A stretch of DNA of 64,000 nt from Hyphomicrobiales bacterium (lineage in GTDB: Bacteria; Pseudomonadota; Alphaproteobacteria; Rhizobiales; Rhizobiaceae). The notes below the pieces were generated by a model. That model was not told the origin of the DNA. It did not search any database and saw only the letters and a program-made list of their open reading frames with translations. Shown here one piece after another: positions 45,377-57,501 of the stretch. The translations under genes and the position numbers were made by a program. Each line of letters starts with the position of its first letter. Within the stretch, counting starts at the first letter, position 1. The stretch spans positions 434,001-498,000 of the forward strand of contig UCMT01000005.1 of assembly GCA_900473795.1 (NCBI GenBank). Reading direction: 5' to 3'.

Positions 45377-46852
45377 ATGAGCAGCCAGATCATCCCTGTG
45401 GAACCCTTTGACTATGTGGTTTTCGGAGGCACCGGCGACCTTGCCGAGCGCAAGTTGCTTCCGGCCTTGTATCATCGTCAGCTGGACGGCCAACTGAGCG
45501 ATCCGACCCGCATCATCGGCGCGTCGCGCAGCGTGCTCAGCCACGAGGAATACCGGAAATTCGCCCAGGACGCCCTCAAGGAGCATCTCAAGCAGGGCGA
45601 ATATGACGAGGCACAGGTCAAGATTTTCACAGACCGCCTCTTCTACGTTCCAGTCGACGCCAAATCGGATGATGGCTGGGACCAGTTGAAGCACCTGCTG
45701 GACGAAGGCAAGGACCGGGTCCGCGCCTTTTATCTCGCCGTCGCACCAGCCATCTTCGGCGACATCTCGGAAAAGATTCGTGACCACAAGCTGATCACCA
45801 AGACGACGCGCATCGTCGTCGAAAAGCCGATCGGTCGCGACCTTGCTTCCGCGCTCGAACTCAACGACACGATCGGCAAGGTCTTCAAGGAAGAGCAGAT
45901 CTTCCGTATCGATCATTATCTCGGCAAGGAAACCGTGCAGAACCTCATGGCGCTGCGCTTTGCCAACACGCTTTACGAACCGCTGTGGAATTCCTCCTAT
46001 ATCGATCACGTGCAGATCACGGTGGCTGAGTCCGTCGGGCTTGAGAGCCGCGCGGGCTATTACGACAAGGCCGGTGCGCTCCGCGACATGGTGCAGAACC
46101 ATATCCTGCAGCTTCTCTGCCTTGTCGCCATGGAGGTGCCGCCATCGATGAACGCGGAAGCCGTGCGCGATGAAAAGCTGAAGGTGCTGCGCGCGCTGAA
46201 ACCGATCACCCCCAGCAATGTCGAAAGACTGACGGTGCGCGGCCAGTACAAGGCGGGCGCCTCCGCCGGCGGCGCGGTCAAGGGTTATCTCGAGGAGCTT
46301 GAAGGCGGCGTCTCCAACACGGAGACCTTCGTCGCCATCAAGGCCGAGATCGGCAACTGGCGCTGGGCGGGCGTTCCCTTCTATATCCGCACCGGCAAGC
46401 GTATGGCGGGCCGCATGTCGGAAATCGTCGTCAGCTTCAAACCGATCCCGCACTCGATCTTCGACGAGGCAGCCGGCCGCATCGCCGCCAACCAGCTGAT
46501 CATCCGCCTGCAACCGGACGAAGGCGTCAAGCAGTCGCTGATGATCAAAGACCCCGGTCCGGGCGGCATGCGTCTGCGCAACGTTTCGCTCGACATGACC
46601 TTCGCGGAAGCCTTCAATGCCCGCAGCGCCGATGCCTATGAGCGCCTGCTGCTCGATGTCGTGCGCAACAACCAGACGCTGTTCATGCGCCGCGACGAGG
46701 TCGAGGCTGCATGGAAGTGGGTCGATCCGATCCTGAAGTCCTGGGAAGCCGTTGGCCAGCCGGTTCAGGCCTATACAGCCGGCACCTGGGGTCCGAGCCA
46801 GGCGATCGCGCTGATCGAGCGAGACGGCCGTACCTGGCATGAAGTGATCTGA
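45377..46852 (+). CDS. zwf: Glucose-6-phosphate dehydrogenase
   Basis: 491-residue enzyme that oxidises glucose 6-phosphate to 6-phosphogluconolactone with NADP. Rossmann start FGGTGDLAERKLLPALYH, EKPIGRDLASA, and the substrate-binding RIDHYLGKE at residues 177-185 with H180 and the lysine. First gene of zwf-pgl-edd; the pgl start is 10 bases after the stop. Upstream 95 bases hold the promoter. In rhizobia this operon feeds sugars into the Entner-Doudoroff pathway. Confidence 0.97.
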   Translation: MSSQIIPVEPFDYVVFGGTGDLAERKLLPALYHRQLDGQLSDPTRIIGASRSVLSHEEYRKFAQDALKEHLKQGEYDEAQVKIFTDRLFYVPVDAKSDDGWDQLKHLLDEGKDRVRAFYLAVAPAIFGDISEKIRDHKLITKTTRIVVEKPIGRDLASALELNDTIGKVFKEEQIFRIDHYLGKETVQNLMALRFANTLYEPLWNSSYIDHVQITVAESVGLESRAGYYDKAGALRDMVQNHILQLLCLVAMEVPPSMNAEAVRDEKLKVLRALKPITPSNVERLTVRGQYKAGASAGGAVKGYLEELEGGVSNTETFVAIKAEIGNWRWAGVPFYIRTGKRMAGRMSEIVVSFKPIPHSIFDEAAGRIAANQLIIRLQPDEGVKQSLMIKDPGPGGMRLRNVSLDMTFAEAFNARSADAYERLLLDVVRNNQTLFMRRDEVEAAWKWVDPILKSWEAVGQPVQAYTAGTWGPSQAIALIERDGRTWHEVI

Positions 46853-46862
46853 GGGCAAAGGC

Positions 46863-47561
46863 ATGACGGCTGCGATGCATGTTTTCGATAGCAGTGCCGC
46901 CCTTGCCGAAGGGCTGGCCGGCTCCGTGGCCGCGGTGCTCTCCGCGGCCATCGCCACGCGCGGGCAAGCCTGCATCGCCGTCTCCGGCGGTTCAACGCCG
47001 AAGGCCTTCTTCAAGGCGCTCTCCGGCAAGCCGATCGAATGGTCCAAAGTAATCGTAACGCTGGTGGACGAGCGTTTCGTTGCTCCCGACAGCGACCGCT
47101 CCAACGAGAAACTCGTTCGCGACAATTTGCTGATCGATGCCGCCGCCGCCGCCAAGCTCGAGCCGCTCTACTATCCGGCGCCGACCGCGGAAGACGCGGC
47201 TGCCGCTGCAGCAAAGCAGACGGCCGCCATCGGCTGTCCCTTCGATGTCGCCGTCCTCGGCATGGGCGGCGACGGCCATACCGCTTCCTTCTTTCCCGGC
47301 GGTTCGCGCCTCTCAGAGGCGCTCGACCCCGCCACGCCGCGCGGCGTGATGACGATGGAAGCCGAAGGCGCTGGCGAGCCGCGCCTGACATTCACATTCT
47401 CCAGCCTTCAGGACGCACGGTTTCTCGTGCTCCATATCGAAGGCAACGGCAAGAAGGAGGTTCTTGCCAAGGCAGAAGCGCCCGGCGACGAGGCGGAGAT
47501 GCCGATCCGGGCAATATTGCGCCGGGCCTCGTCTCCGCTTCAGGTTTACTGGGCACCATAA
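46863..47561 (+). CDS. pgl: 6-phosphogluconolactonase
   Basis: 232-residue DevB-type lactonase that hydrolyses 6-phosphogluconolactone. Family motifs AVSGGSTPKAFFKAL, VTLVDERFV, and the catalytic-site region GMGGDGHTASFFPG near residue 138. GAGGGCAAAGGC precedes the ATG. The 84-base spacer to edd has two hairpins. Confidence 0.95.
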   Translation: MTAAMHVFDSSAALAEGLAGSVAAVLSAAIATRGQACIAVSGGSTPKAFFKALSGKPIEWSKVIVTLVDERFVAPDSDRSNEKLVRDNLLIDAAAAAKLEPLYYPAPTAEDAAAAAAKQTAAIGCPFDVAVLGMGGDGHTASFFPGGSRLSEALDPATPRGVMTMEAEGAGEPRLTFTFSSLQDARFLVLHIEGNGKKEVLAKAEAPGDEAEMPIRAILRRASSPLQVYWAP

Positions 47562-47568
47562 AGCCAGG

Positions 47569-47630
47569 ATCCGGGGCCCCAAGACCCGGATAACCGCAAC
47601 CATGCTGACTAGAGGAGTCACGAGGACTCC
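47569..47630 (+). promoter_or_regulatory. Two hairpins in the pgl-edd spacer
   Basis: ATCCGGG/CCCGGAT (47569-47575 with 47585-47591) and GGAGTC/GACTCC (47614-47619 with 47625-47630). Neither is followed by a U-run. The second ends a few bases before the edd ribosome site (AGGAT), so it could influence edd translation or mRNA decay. Confidence 0.5.
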
Positions 47631-47645
47631 GGAACAGGATATGTC

Positions 47646-49466
<1,821 letters not shown>

Positions 49467-49474
49467 TAAGCGGG

Positions 49475-49499
49475 AGCCCTCGGTATCAAACCGGGGGCT
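49475..49499 (+). terminator. Intrinsic terminator of zwf-pgl-edd
   Basis: Nine-bp stem AGCCCTCGG/CCGGGGGCT with one wobble pair and loop TATCAAA, followed by TTTCCTCTCC. Starts nine bases after the edd stop. Confidence 0.85.
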
Positions 49500-49517
49500 T
49501 TCCTCTCCAGACCTTGA

Positions 49518-49883
49518 TCAGGGCAGCGGACCCGGATGCATGTCGCTGCGGCCGTCATAACGCTCGATCTGCAAGTCGAAAATGTCGATACCTTCGATGC
49601 AACGGGCATTAATCGACACGCGCTCGCCGGGGTAGCCGGTGCGCATCAGGGCAACGCCGCATGTCGGACAGAAATGATGGCCTTCGGTGACGCAGCGCCA
49701 GACATAGGTGGACATGCGTCGCCGTTCGCTCAGCAGCGTTACCTTGTTGGCGGGAACCTTCCAGTGGAGAAAGCCAGAGCGCCGGCAGGTCGAACAATTG
49801 CATTCGATCAGCTCGGAAATCTCTTCATCGACTTCAAGGCAGATATCGCCGCAATGACAGGATAGGCGATAGGGTCGTTCCAT
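49518..49883 (-). CDS. GFA family (CENP-V/GFA domain) protein
   Basis: 121-residue zinc protein of the GFA family, named after the glutathione-dependent formaldehyde-activating enzyme. Zinc ligands are arranged as CHCG near the start, CNCSTCRR (residues about 28-35) and FCPTCG in the middle. Activity of most members is unknown. It is convergent with edd across the terminator. Ribosome site GGAACGACC is modest; the ATG at 49883 fits the family start. Confidence 0.88.
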   Translation of the reverse strand: MERPYRLSCHCGDICLEVDEEISELIECNCSTCRRSGFLHWKVPANKVTLLSERRRMSTYVWRCVTEGHHFCPTCGVALMRTGYPGERVSINARCIEGIDIFDLQIERYDGRSDMHPGPLP

Positions 49884-49983
49884 CGGTGATCATCCCGCTT
49901 TGCCGTGTCCGATGCCTATCAATCCGCCTCTTGCGAGCAGAGTCAAGCGCGCCGTACCCGACATTCAATCGGGATGAGAATCA

Positions 49984-50391
49984 TCAGCCATAGATGTCAA
50001 GAACCCGGTTCCGGTGGTTGGGATGGGTGCTGTAGACAAAAATGCGGTTGAGGTCGCGATCCGACATCAGGCGCAGGAAACGCGCTTCGACGAGATTGTT
50101 GGCGTGGATGCGCTTGACGATGCAGCCGATCATGCCGATGCGGGCGCCCGGAATATCGAGATAGAAGTTCTGGGGCAGCTTGAACTGCGTGGCGATGCCG
50201 ATGACCGCGCTGCTTTTTGAGATCTGCAGCAATTCGCAGCGGCGCGAGGATAGGTTGAGCATACCGTTTTCGGTATATTCTATACGTGCCTCGTTGCGCG
50301 TTTCCTCCATCGGGAAGTTGGCCTCCCGGTCGTACATAAAGGATTCTTCGCGGCTGAGATATGTCGGTCTCTCGGATGCCTGTCCCCGCAT
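49984..50391 (-). CDS. PilZ-like domain protein (degenerate)
   Basis: 135-residue protein. The C-terminal 90 residues have the strand pattern of a PilZ domain (SSRRCELLQISKSSAVIG, FYLDIPGARIGMIGCIVKRIHANNLVEARF in parts). The c-di-GMP motifs are poor: no clear RXXXR, and the (D/N)XSXXG motif is altered to ISKSSAVIG. It may not bind the nucleotide. ATG 50391 has AGGAGAG upstream; the longer open frame is not supported. Stands between the GFA gene and the agl operon, same strand. Confidence 0.6.
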   Translation of the reverse strand: MRGQASERPTYLSREESFMYDREANFPMEETRNEARIEYTENGMLNLSSRRCELLQISKSSAVIGIATQFKLPQNFYLDIPGARIGMIGCIVKRIHANNLVEARFLRLMSDRDLNRIFVYSTHPNHRNRVLDIYG

Positions 50392-50535
50392 CACTTCTCT
50401 CCTCTGCCGTGTTTTCCAACACATTAGCAGCGGAGATTTTAACAGAGTGTGAGCCGGGGCTGGAATTCGTATTGGTTGCAACAAAATCCGGCCGAAACGG
50501 AGATCCGGACGGATTCGTTGAATGTCCTGCGGAAC

Positions 50536-51624
<1,089 letters not shown>

Positions 51625-51683
51625 GTCATCCTCCCCTTCCTTCTCTCATTTTATCGGCACCCGCGGATGCCGGCTTGATCCGA

Positions 51684-53348
51684 TTAATCGACACGGGCGA
51701 AAAAGCCGCTCCAGGCCGGTAGCGTGATCTTGTCGTCGCCCAGATGCGTTTCGAAACCGTGGCCTTCGAGCACTTCGAGCTTTTCGACCGGGCGGTCGAC
51801 GGTTGTCGCCTCGCCGCTCACATTGAACAGGCACAGGATCGTCTCGTTGCCGAACTTGCGCTCGAAACCGAGCACAGGCGCCTCATAGGGGCGGAACGCG
51901 ATCTCTCCCTTTGCGAAGGCCGGATATTGTTTGCGGAATGCCAGGAACCGCCGATAGTGGTTGAGCACCGAGCGCTGATCCGTCTGCTGCACCGAGACGG
52001 CGCGGGCGAGATGCTCCTGCGGCACCGGCAGCCACGGTTTGCCGTCGCCGAAACCGCCATTGACGGCGCTGCCATCCCAGACCATTGGCGTACGGCAGCC
52101 GTCGCGGCCCTTGAAATCCGGCCAGAACTGGATGCCGTAGGGATCCTGCAGGTCCTCGAAAGCAAGGTCTGCCTCGGTCAGGCCGAGTTCCTCGCCCTGG
52201 TAGATGCAGACGGAGCCGCGCAAGGTCATCAACAGGCTGGCAAGAAACTTCGCATGCGCTTCGTGATCGCTGATGCCGAGGCTCCAGCGGCTGACATGGC
52301 GGACAACATCATGGTTTGAAAACGCCCAGCAGGCCCAACCTTCCGGCGCCGCCTTGGCAAAATCATGCAGTACCTGCGCAACACCTGCCGGCGTCAGCGG
52401 ATCGGGCGCCAGGAATTCGAAGGCGTAGCACATATGCATCTTGTCGTTGCCGGACGTGTACTGGCCGGCGATCTCAAGACCGATCTGACTGTCTCCGACT
52501 TCGCCGACGGCGGCGATCGCCGGGTACTCGTCCATGACGGCGCGGAAGCGCTTCAGGAACTCCAGGTTTTCCGGCTGGTTCTTGTCGTAGAGATGTTCCT
52601 GATAGTTATACGGATTGACTGCCGGCGCCGTGTTGGCGTTGCGGCGTTCCGGCGCCAGCGCCGGATTGTCGCGCAGCCGCTTGTCGTGGAAATAGAAGTT
52701 GATCGTGTCCAGCCGGAAGCCGTCGACGCCGCGCTCCAGCCAGAAACGCTCGACGGCAAGTAGCGCGTCCTGGACTTCCGGATTGTGCAGGTTGAGGTCC
52801 GGCTGCGAGGTCAGGAAGTTGTGCATGTAGTATTGCAGCCGCGTTGGGTCCCACTGCCAGGCCGAGCCACCGAAGATGGACATCCAGTTGTTCGGCGGCG
52901 TGCCGTCGGGCTTGGAATCCGACCAGACATACCAGTCGGCCTTCGGGTTGAAACGGCTGGAACGACTTTCGACGAACCAAGGGTGCTGGTCGGACGTATG
53001 CGAGAGCACGAGATCGATCATCACCCGGATGCCGAGGCGGTGCGCCTCGGCGATCAGGTCGTCGAAATCGGAAAGCAGACCGAAGATCGGATCGACACCG
53101 TTGTAGTTCGACACGTCATAGCCGAAATCCTTCATCGGCGAGGTGAAGAACGGCGAAATCCAGATCGCGTCAACGCCCAACGACGCGACATGCGGCAGGC
53201 GGGCGGCGATGCCCTTCAGGTCACCAATGCCGTCGCCATTGGAGTCCTGGTAGGAGCGCGGATAGATCTGATAGATCACCGCGCCGCGCCACCAGTCGCG
53301 GTCGGCCGTCAGGGTGGAACCACCCGCCGGGGTCATGCTCATGTTCAT
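51684..53348 (-). CDS. aglA: Alpha-glucosidase AglA (GH13)
   Basis: 554-residue GH13 enzyme that hydrolyses imported alpha-glucosides (sucrose, maltose, trehalose-type). AVIYQIYPRSYQDSNGDGIGDLKG, LVLSHTSDQHPWF, the nucleophile D214 in DGFRLDT, the acid E283 in AVGEVGD and FSNHDVVRH mark the catalytic domain. No signal peptide, so it acts in the cytoplasm on the sugars brought in by AglEFGK. Three closely spaced ATGs (53348, 53342, 53336) are possible starts. Confidence 0.94.
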   Translation of the reverse strand: MNMSMTPAGGSTLTADRDWWRGAVIYQIYPRSYQDSNGDGIGDLKGIAARLPHVASLGVDAIWISPFFTSPMKDFGYDVSNYNGVDPIFGLLSDFDDLIAEAHRLGIRVMIDLVLSHTSDQHPWFVESRSSRFNPKADWYVWSDSKPDGTPPNNWMSIFGGSAWQWDPTRLQYYMHNFLTSQPDLNLHNPEVQDALLAVERFWLERGVDGFRLDTINFYFHDKRLRDNPALAPERRNANTAPAVNPYNYQEHLYDKNQPENLEFLKRFRAVMDEYPAIAAVGEVGDSQIGLEIAGQYTSGNDKMHMCYAFEFLAPDPLTPAGVAQVLHDFAKAAPEGWACWAFSNHDVVRHVSRWSLGISDHEAHAKFLASLLMTLRGSVCIYQGEELGLTEADLAFEDLQDPYGIQFWPDFKGRDGCRTPMVWDGSAVNGGFGDGKPWLPVPQEHLARAVSVQQTDQRSVLNHYRRFLAFRKQYPAFAKGEIAFRPYEAPVLGFERKFGNETILCLFNVSGEATTVDRPVEKLEVLEGHGFETHLGDDKITLPAWSGFFARVD

Positions 53349-53375
53349 TTCAGTCCAATTCCCATTTTCAGAAGA

Positions 53376-54524
53376 TCAGCCGCCCTTGACCGAGCCCGCC
53401 AGCAGGCCGCGCACGAGGTAGCGCTGCAGGCTGAAGAAGACGATCAGGGGTACGATGATGGTGATGAAGGCAGACGCCGTCAGGATTTCCCAGTTGCCGC
53501 CGCGCGAGCCGAGCAGGTTGACCAGGCGCCCGGTCAGGACAAGCGAATCGTTGCCTGTGCCGAGGAAGACCATGGCGACCAGCAGGTCGTTCCAGGTCCA
53601 GAGGAACTGGAAGATGGCAAAGGACGCAAGTGCAGGGAAGGAGAGCGGCAGGATGATCTTGACGAAGATATCGAAGTCGCTGGCGCCATCCACACGGGCG
53701 GATTCCATGATTTCGCGCGGCAGCCCGGCCATGTAGTTGCGCAAGAGATAGATGGCGAGTGGCAGGCCGAAGCCCATATGCGCCAGCCATATGCCGACAT
53801 AGGTCTTGGCCGGGACACCAAGGAAGGCTCCGACGCCGTTGTACAATTTCAGAAGCGGGATCAGCGACATCTGCAGCGGCACGACCAGAAGGCCGACCAC
53901 GACGGCGATCAGGATCGCGCGGCCGGGGAACTTCATCCAGGCCAGCGCATAGGCCGCAAAAGCCGCGACGAGGATCGGAATGATCGTCGAGGGTATGGCG
54001 ACCGTCAGCGAGTTGATGAAGGAAGCGCCGATGCCTTCCGCCCGCATGACTTCAATATAGTTGTCGATGGTGAAGCGTGGCGGAACGGCTGCCGTATAGA
54101 AGATTCGCTGGCCGCGCGTGCCTTCCATCGCCTTGTCGGAGACAATTTCAAACGTACCGTCAGCCTGTACGGTGAGCTTTTCGCCATCGCTGAGATCCGC
54201 GGTCTGTCCCGGCTGGAATGCCACCGGTTCGCGGCTGTTGAAGCCGAAAGCGGAGACTTGGCCGGTCGACTGGCCTTCGAGCAAATTGCCGGAAATGACG
54301 AACTTGCCGTCCTTCTCCACCTGCTTGTCAGCGCCGGGCGCACGGTAGACGAGGCTCTGTGTCGAGGTCGAAAGAGCGGTCCACCAGCCCGAGACGGCGA
54401 GCTGGTCCTTGTCGCGAAGCGACGAGATCAACAGACCGGCGGTCGGCAGAGTCCAGAGCAGGACAAGCAGGATGACGGAGAGATGGACGACCCAGACGAG
54501 GGGAGAACGAGCAGAAGCGATCAT
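53376..54524 (-). CDS. aglG: Alpha-glucoside ABC transporter permease AglG
   Basis: 382-residue permease, longer than MalG-type proteins (about 280-300). Between span 1 (about residues 12-35) and span 2 (about 150) there is a periplasmic segment of about 110 residues rich in beta-strand and small residues. The rest is normal: spans to the end, EAA loop SARVDGASDFDIFVKIILPLSFPAL. Pairs with AglF. Its start is one base after the aglF stop. Confidence 0.92.
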   Translation of the reverse strand: MIASARSPLVWVVHLSVILLVLLWTLPTAGLLISSLRDKDQLAVSGWWTALSTSTQSLVYRAPGADKQVEKDGKFVISGNLLEGQSTGQVSAFGFNSREPVAFQPGQTADLSDGEKLTVQADGTFEIVSDKAMEGTRGQRIFYTAAVPPRFTIDNYIEVMRAEGIGASFINSLTVAIPSTIIPILVAAFAAYALAWMKFPGRAILIAVVVGLLVVPLQMSLIPLLKLYNGVGAFLGVPAKTYVGIWLAHMGFGLPLAIYLLRNYMAGLPREIMESARVDGASDFDIFVKIILPLSFPALASFAIFQFLWTWNDLLVAMVFLGTGNDSLVLTGRLVNLLGSRGGNWEILTASAFITIIVPLIVFFSLQRYLVRGLLAGSVKGG

Positions 54525-54525
54525 C

Positions 54526-55536
54526 TCAGCGGCCTTCCATTTCCTTGGCAGCGTTGCGGATGTTCCAGACCATGATCGGGATCACCAGCACCATGATGAC
54601 GACGGCAATCGCCGCGCCACGGCCGAAGTCGCCGCCACCGCGGAACATCCAGTCGAACATCAGGTTGGCGAGGACCTGGCTTTGCCACTGCCCGTTGGTC
54701 ATGGCGAGAACGATATCGAAGACCTTGAGCACCAGGATGGTGATCGTCGTCCAGACCACGGCGATCGTGCCCCAGATCTGCGGGATCATGATCTTGAAGA
54801 AAATCTGCAGGCCATTGGCACCGTCGATGACGGCAGCCTCGATGGTCTCTTCCGGAATGCCGCGCAGTGCCGCCGACAGGATGACCATGGCGAAACCGGT
54901 CTGGATCCAGATCAGGATCACCATCAGGAAGAAATTGTTCCAGAAGGGCAGCGTCATCCAGGCTTCCGGTGAACCGCCGAAAGCAACCACCAGCGCATTC
55001 AGAAGACCGATCTGTTCGGAGCCTTCCGGGCGGAAGTCGTAGATGAATTTCCAGATGACGGAGGCACCGACGAAGGAGATCGCCATCGGCATGAAGATCA
55101 GCGTCTTGGCGATATTGCCCCACCAGATGCGATCGGTCAGCGCCGCGATGATCAGGCCGAAGAAGGTGGCAGCGGCCGGAACGACGAGCAGCCAGAGGAA
55201 ATTGTTGTAGATCGACTGGCGGAATTCGCCGTCATTGATCATCCAGTTGAAGTTGCTGACGCCTACGAAGGCCTGTCCGGATTTGTCGTGGAAGCTCAAC
55301 CAGACGGATTCGATCACCGGGTAGATCAGGTAAATGGTCAGCGACACCATCGCCGGCCCGAGAAAGAGCCATGGACGGATCGTGTTGGTGATGCGCAGGT
55401 TGCGCGACGCAACCTTCCCGGTCAGACCTTTCGACGGAAAAATCCGGTCAAGAATCCAGTTCGTCCCGTAAAAATAGGCGACGCAGGCGAGAACCCCCGC
55501 GGCCATCGTCGTGACGGCAAAAAGCAACTGCTGCAT
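54526..55536 (-). CDS. aglF: Alpha-glucoside ABC transporter permease AglF
   Basis: 336-residue permease with about eight hydrophobic segments: two near the N-terminus (residues 2-25 and 58-80), then the six-span core. EAA loop AAVIDGANGLQIFFKIMIPQIWG. PEGSEQIGLLNALVVAFGG is typical of AglF/GgtC proteins. ATG 55536 has the strong site GGAGGGAAG; an upstream start would add seven residues. Follows aglE after a 310-base spacer with a hairpin. Confidence 0.92.
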   Translation of the reverse strand: MQQLLFAVTTMAAGVLACVAYFYGTNWILDRIFPSKGLTGKVASRNLRITNTIRPWLFLGPAMVSLTIYLIYPVIESVWLSFHDKSGQAFVGVSNFNWMINDGEFRQSIYNNFLWLLVVPAAATFFGLIIAALTDRIWWGNIAKTLIFMPMAISFVGASVIWKFIYDFRPEGSEQIGLLNALVVAFGGSPEAWMTLPFWNNFFLMVILIWIQTGFAMVILSAALRGIPEETIEAAVIDGANGLQIFFKIMIPQIWGTIAVVWTTITILVLKVFDIVLAMTNGQWQSQVLANLMFDWMFRGGGDFGRGAAIAVVIMVLVIPIMVWNIRNAAKEMEGR

Positions 55537-55846
55537 GGCAACTTCCCTCCCCTGCAATACATGGCCATCAGCGCGGCCAGTCCGCCCATATCGCGCGATC
55601 CCCGCACCGTTGGAGACACTACGACAGGCTGAACGGTCGGCTGCCGGCGATGATTGAACACACGCCCGGCGTGGCTGTCCCGTTCAGAGACGCCTTTCAA
55701 CCCCTCTCGACATCCGCTCTTCCCGATACCGGATCGAAGCAGAGTTTCGGGTCTCCAGTCTTTTTTGATTGTGGTGCCGGAACAGATCCCGGCACCGTTT
55801 TATGGTTCAGAAGGCTGGCGGGTCACCCTGCCAACATTCTTCGACC
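55537..55846 (-). other. aglE-aglF spacer with a hairpin
   Basis: 310 bases without a gene. A perfect stem GGTGCCGG/CCGGCACC (55773-55780 and 55789-55796, loop of eight) lies 51-74 bases after the aglE stop. No U-run follows on the minus strand, so it looks like a 3' stabiliser of aglE mRNA. Small frames on the plus strand lack family features. Confidence 0.6.
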
Positions 55847-57205
55847 TTACTTGATCGCGTCCCAGGCCTTCTGGACGTCAGCTGCGACATCAGCGGACGA
55901 CTTGCCGCCGACATAGTCGACCATGCCGGTCCAGAACGCGCCAGCGCCGATCTTGCCCGGCATCAGGTCGGAACCGTCGAAGCGGAAGGTCGTCGCGTTG
56001 AGCAGGATCTCGCCCTGCTTCTTCATCGGACCGTTGGCATAGGTGTCCTTGTTGGCGCTCTTGAGCGGCGTGAGGAAGCTCGACTGCGCCATCCAGACTT
56101 CATGCGCGATCGGGGTCTTCAGGAACTCGATGAAAGCGCGCGACGCCGGCGTGTCCTTGGTGATCATGGCCAGCGTGCCGGCGCCGAGAACCGGGTTGCC
56201 GAGGTCGGCCTTGCTTGCGTAAGGCGGCATGTAGAAGAAATCCGCGTCCTCGCCGACAACCGTGCCTTCCGGGAAGAACGACGGGATGAACGACGCCTGA
56301 TGGTGCAGGTAGCACTTCGGCGGAGAGGAGAAGAGGCCCTTCGGGCTGTCGCGGAAGTCGGTGGACGCGACGGCTGCGGCACCGCCATCGACGTTCTTGT
56401 CGTTCTTCGCGAACCAGCCGAATTCATCGATCGCACCAATGACAGCCGGATCGGTGAACGGAATGGCGTTGGTGGTCCACTTGTCATAGACATCTGCCGG
56501 CTGCGTGCGCAGCATCATGTCTTCGACCCAGTCTGTTGCCGGCCAACCTGTGGCACCGCCGGAACCGAGGCCGATGCACCACGGCGTGCCACCATCGGCA
56601 ACGATCTTCTCGGTGAGCGCCTTCAGCTCTTCCATGGTCTTCGGAACTTCATAACCCGAGTCCTCGAAGTTTTCCGGCACGTACCAGACGAGCGACTTCA
56701 CGTCGATCTTGTAGGGGAATGCGTAGAGTTCCTTCTTGCCGTCCTTGCCCGCATAGGTCGACAGATCGACCCAGGACTGACCGGCAGCGTAGTTATCGAG
56801 AAGCCATTTCTGGGTCTCTTCGCCAAGCGGCGTCAGATAGCCCTTCGAAGCGAGATCGGCGATCAGGCCCGGCTGCGGCAGGACGGCGACGTCCGGCGGG
56901 CTGCCTGCCTGCGTATCGATGACGATCTGCTGCTCGTAGTTTTCGGAGGACGAGTATTTCACGTCCACACCAGTCGCGTCGCGGAAATAATCCAGTACCG
57001 ACTCGACCAGCGCCTGGTCTTCGCCGCGCCAGGGGCCGAAGATCGTCAGCGTCTGACCCTTGAGGTCATGACCCTTCTTGAATTCTTCGTAGCTTCCCCA
57101 GTTGAACTTGGAATCTTCGCCCGGCTTGAATTTCAGCTCGGCGGCATTTGCGGCACCCGCCACAAGCGCGATGGCTGCTACTCCCATCAAGAATGTTGTC
57201 TTCAC
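55847..57205 (-). CDS. aglE: Periplasmic alpha-glucoside-binding protein AglE
   Basis: 452-residue extracellular solute-binding protein (family 1). Signal peptide about residues 1-22 (MKTTFLMGVAAIALVAGAANA, cut before AELKFKPG). Mature block TLTIFGPWRGEDQALVESVLDYF and GVDVKYSSSENYEQQI are typical of AglE. GTG 57205 with GGGAGGAAATGAC upstream is the start; the annotated-looking ATG farther up would give no signal peptide. First gene of aglEFGAK. An AglR-type operator CAAAGCGCTTTG is 66 bases upstream. Confidence 0.94.
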   Translation of the reverse strand: MKTTFLMGVAAIALVAGAANAAELKFKPGEDSKFNWGSYEEFKKGHDLKGQTLTIFGPWRGEDQALVESVLDYFRDATGVDVKYSSSENYEQQIVIDTQAGSPPDVAVLPQPGLIADLASKGYLTPLGEETQKWLLDNYAAGQSWVDLSTYAGKDGKKELYAFPYKIDVKSLVWYVPENFEDSGYEVPKTMEELKALTEKIVADGGTPWCIGLGSGGATGWPATDWVEDMMLRTQPADVYDKWTTNAIPFTDPAVIGAIDEFGWFAKNDKNVDGGAAAVASTDFRDSPKGLFSSPPKCYLHHQASFIPSFFPEGTVVGEDADFFYMPPYASKADLGNPVLGAGTLAMITKDTPASRAFIEFLKTPIAHEVWMAQSSFLTPLKSANKDTYANGPMKKQGEILLNATTFRFDGSDLMPGKIGAGAFWTGMVDYVGGKSSADVAADVQKAWDAIK

Positions 57206-57270
57206 GTCATTTCCTCCCAAGAAAGACCCAGCCAATTGACGCCGGGCGAACATCATTGCGCTTCAAAATT

Positions 57271-57282
57271 CAAAGCGCTTTG
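57271..57282. promoter_or_regulatory. AglR operator, aglE side
   Basis: CAAAGCGCTTTG, a 12-bp palindrome (14 bp as TCAAAGCGCTTTGA, 57270-57283), in the divergent aglE/aglR spacer. The CG-centred form is that of many LacI-family operators. It sits where it could block the aglE promoter. Confidence 0.8.
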
Positions 57283-57473
57283 AGTTTGCTAACAAATCAT
57301 TTCGACCGGCAGGAAGTCAAGAGCTTTCCCGTAAATGGCGAAAAAACGAATAATTCCTGCAGCGCAGCGAATGTTTGCAGTGCAATGAAGTGGATTTTTC
57401 TGGTTGACTGCTACCGCTGGTGATACAAAATCCGCCGCGCGCTGTGGATGGAAAGCAAAAACCAAATGCAAAT

Positions 57474-57485
57474 CAAAGCGCTTTG
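57474..57485. promoter_or_regulatory. AglR operator, aglR side
   Basis: Second exact copy of CAAAGCGCTTTG, 203 bases from the first and overlapping the aglR leader just before its ribosome site. Supports autorepression and possibly DNA looping between the copies. Confidence 0.8.
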
Positions 57486-57501
57486 GGAGGACGCGCGGAC
57501 C

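Noticed and set aside
45338-47155. 605-residue minus-strand ORF opposite zwf-pgl
   Set aside because: Shadow of zwf; no motif and no ribosome site.
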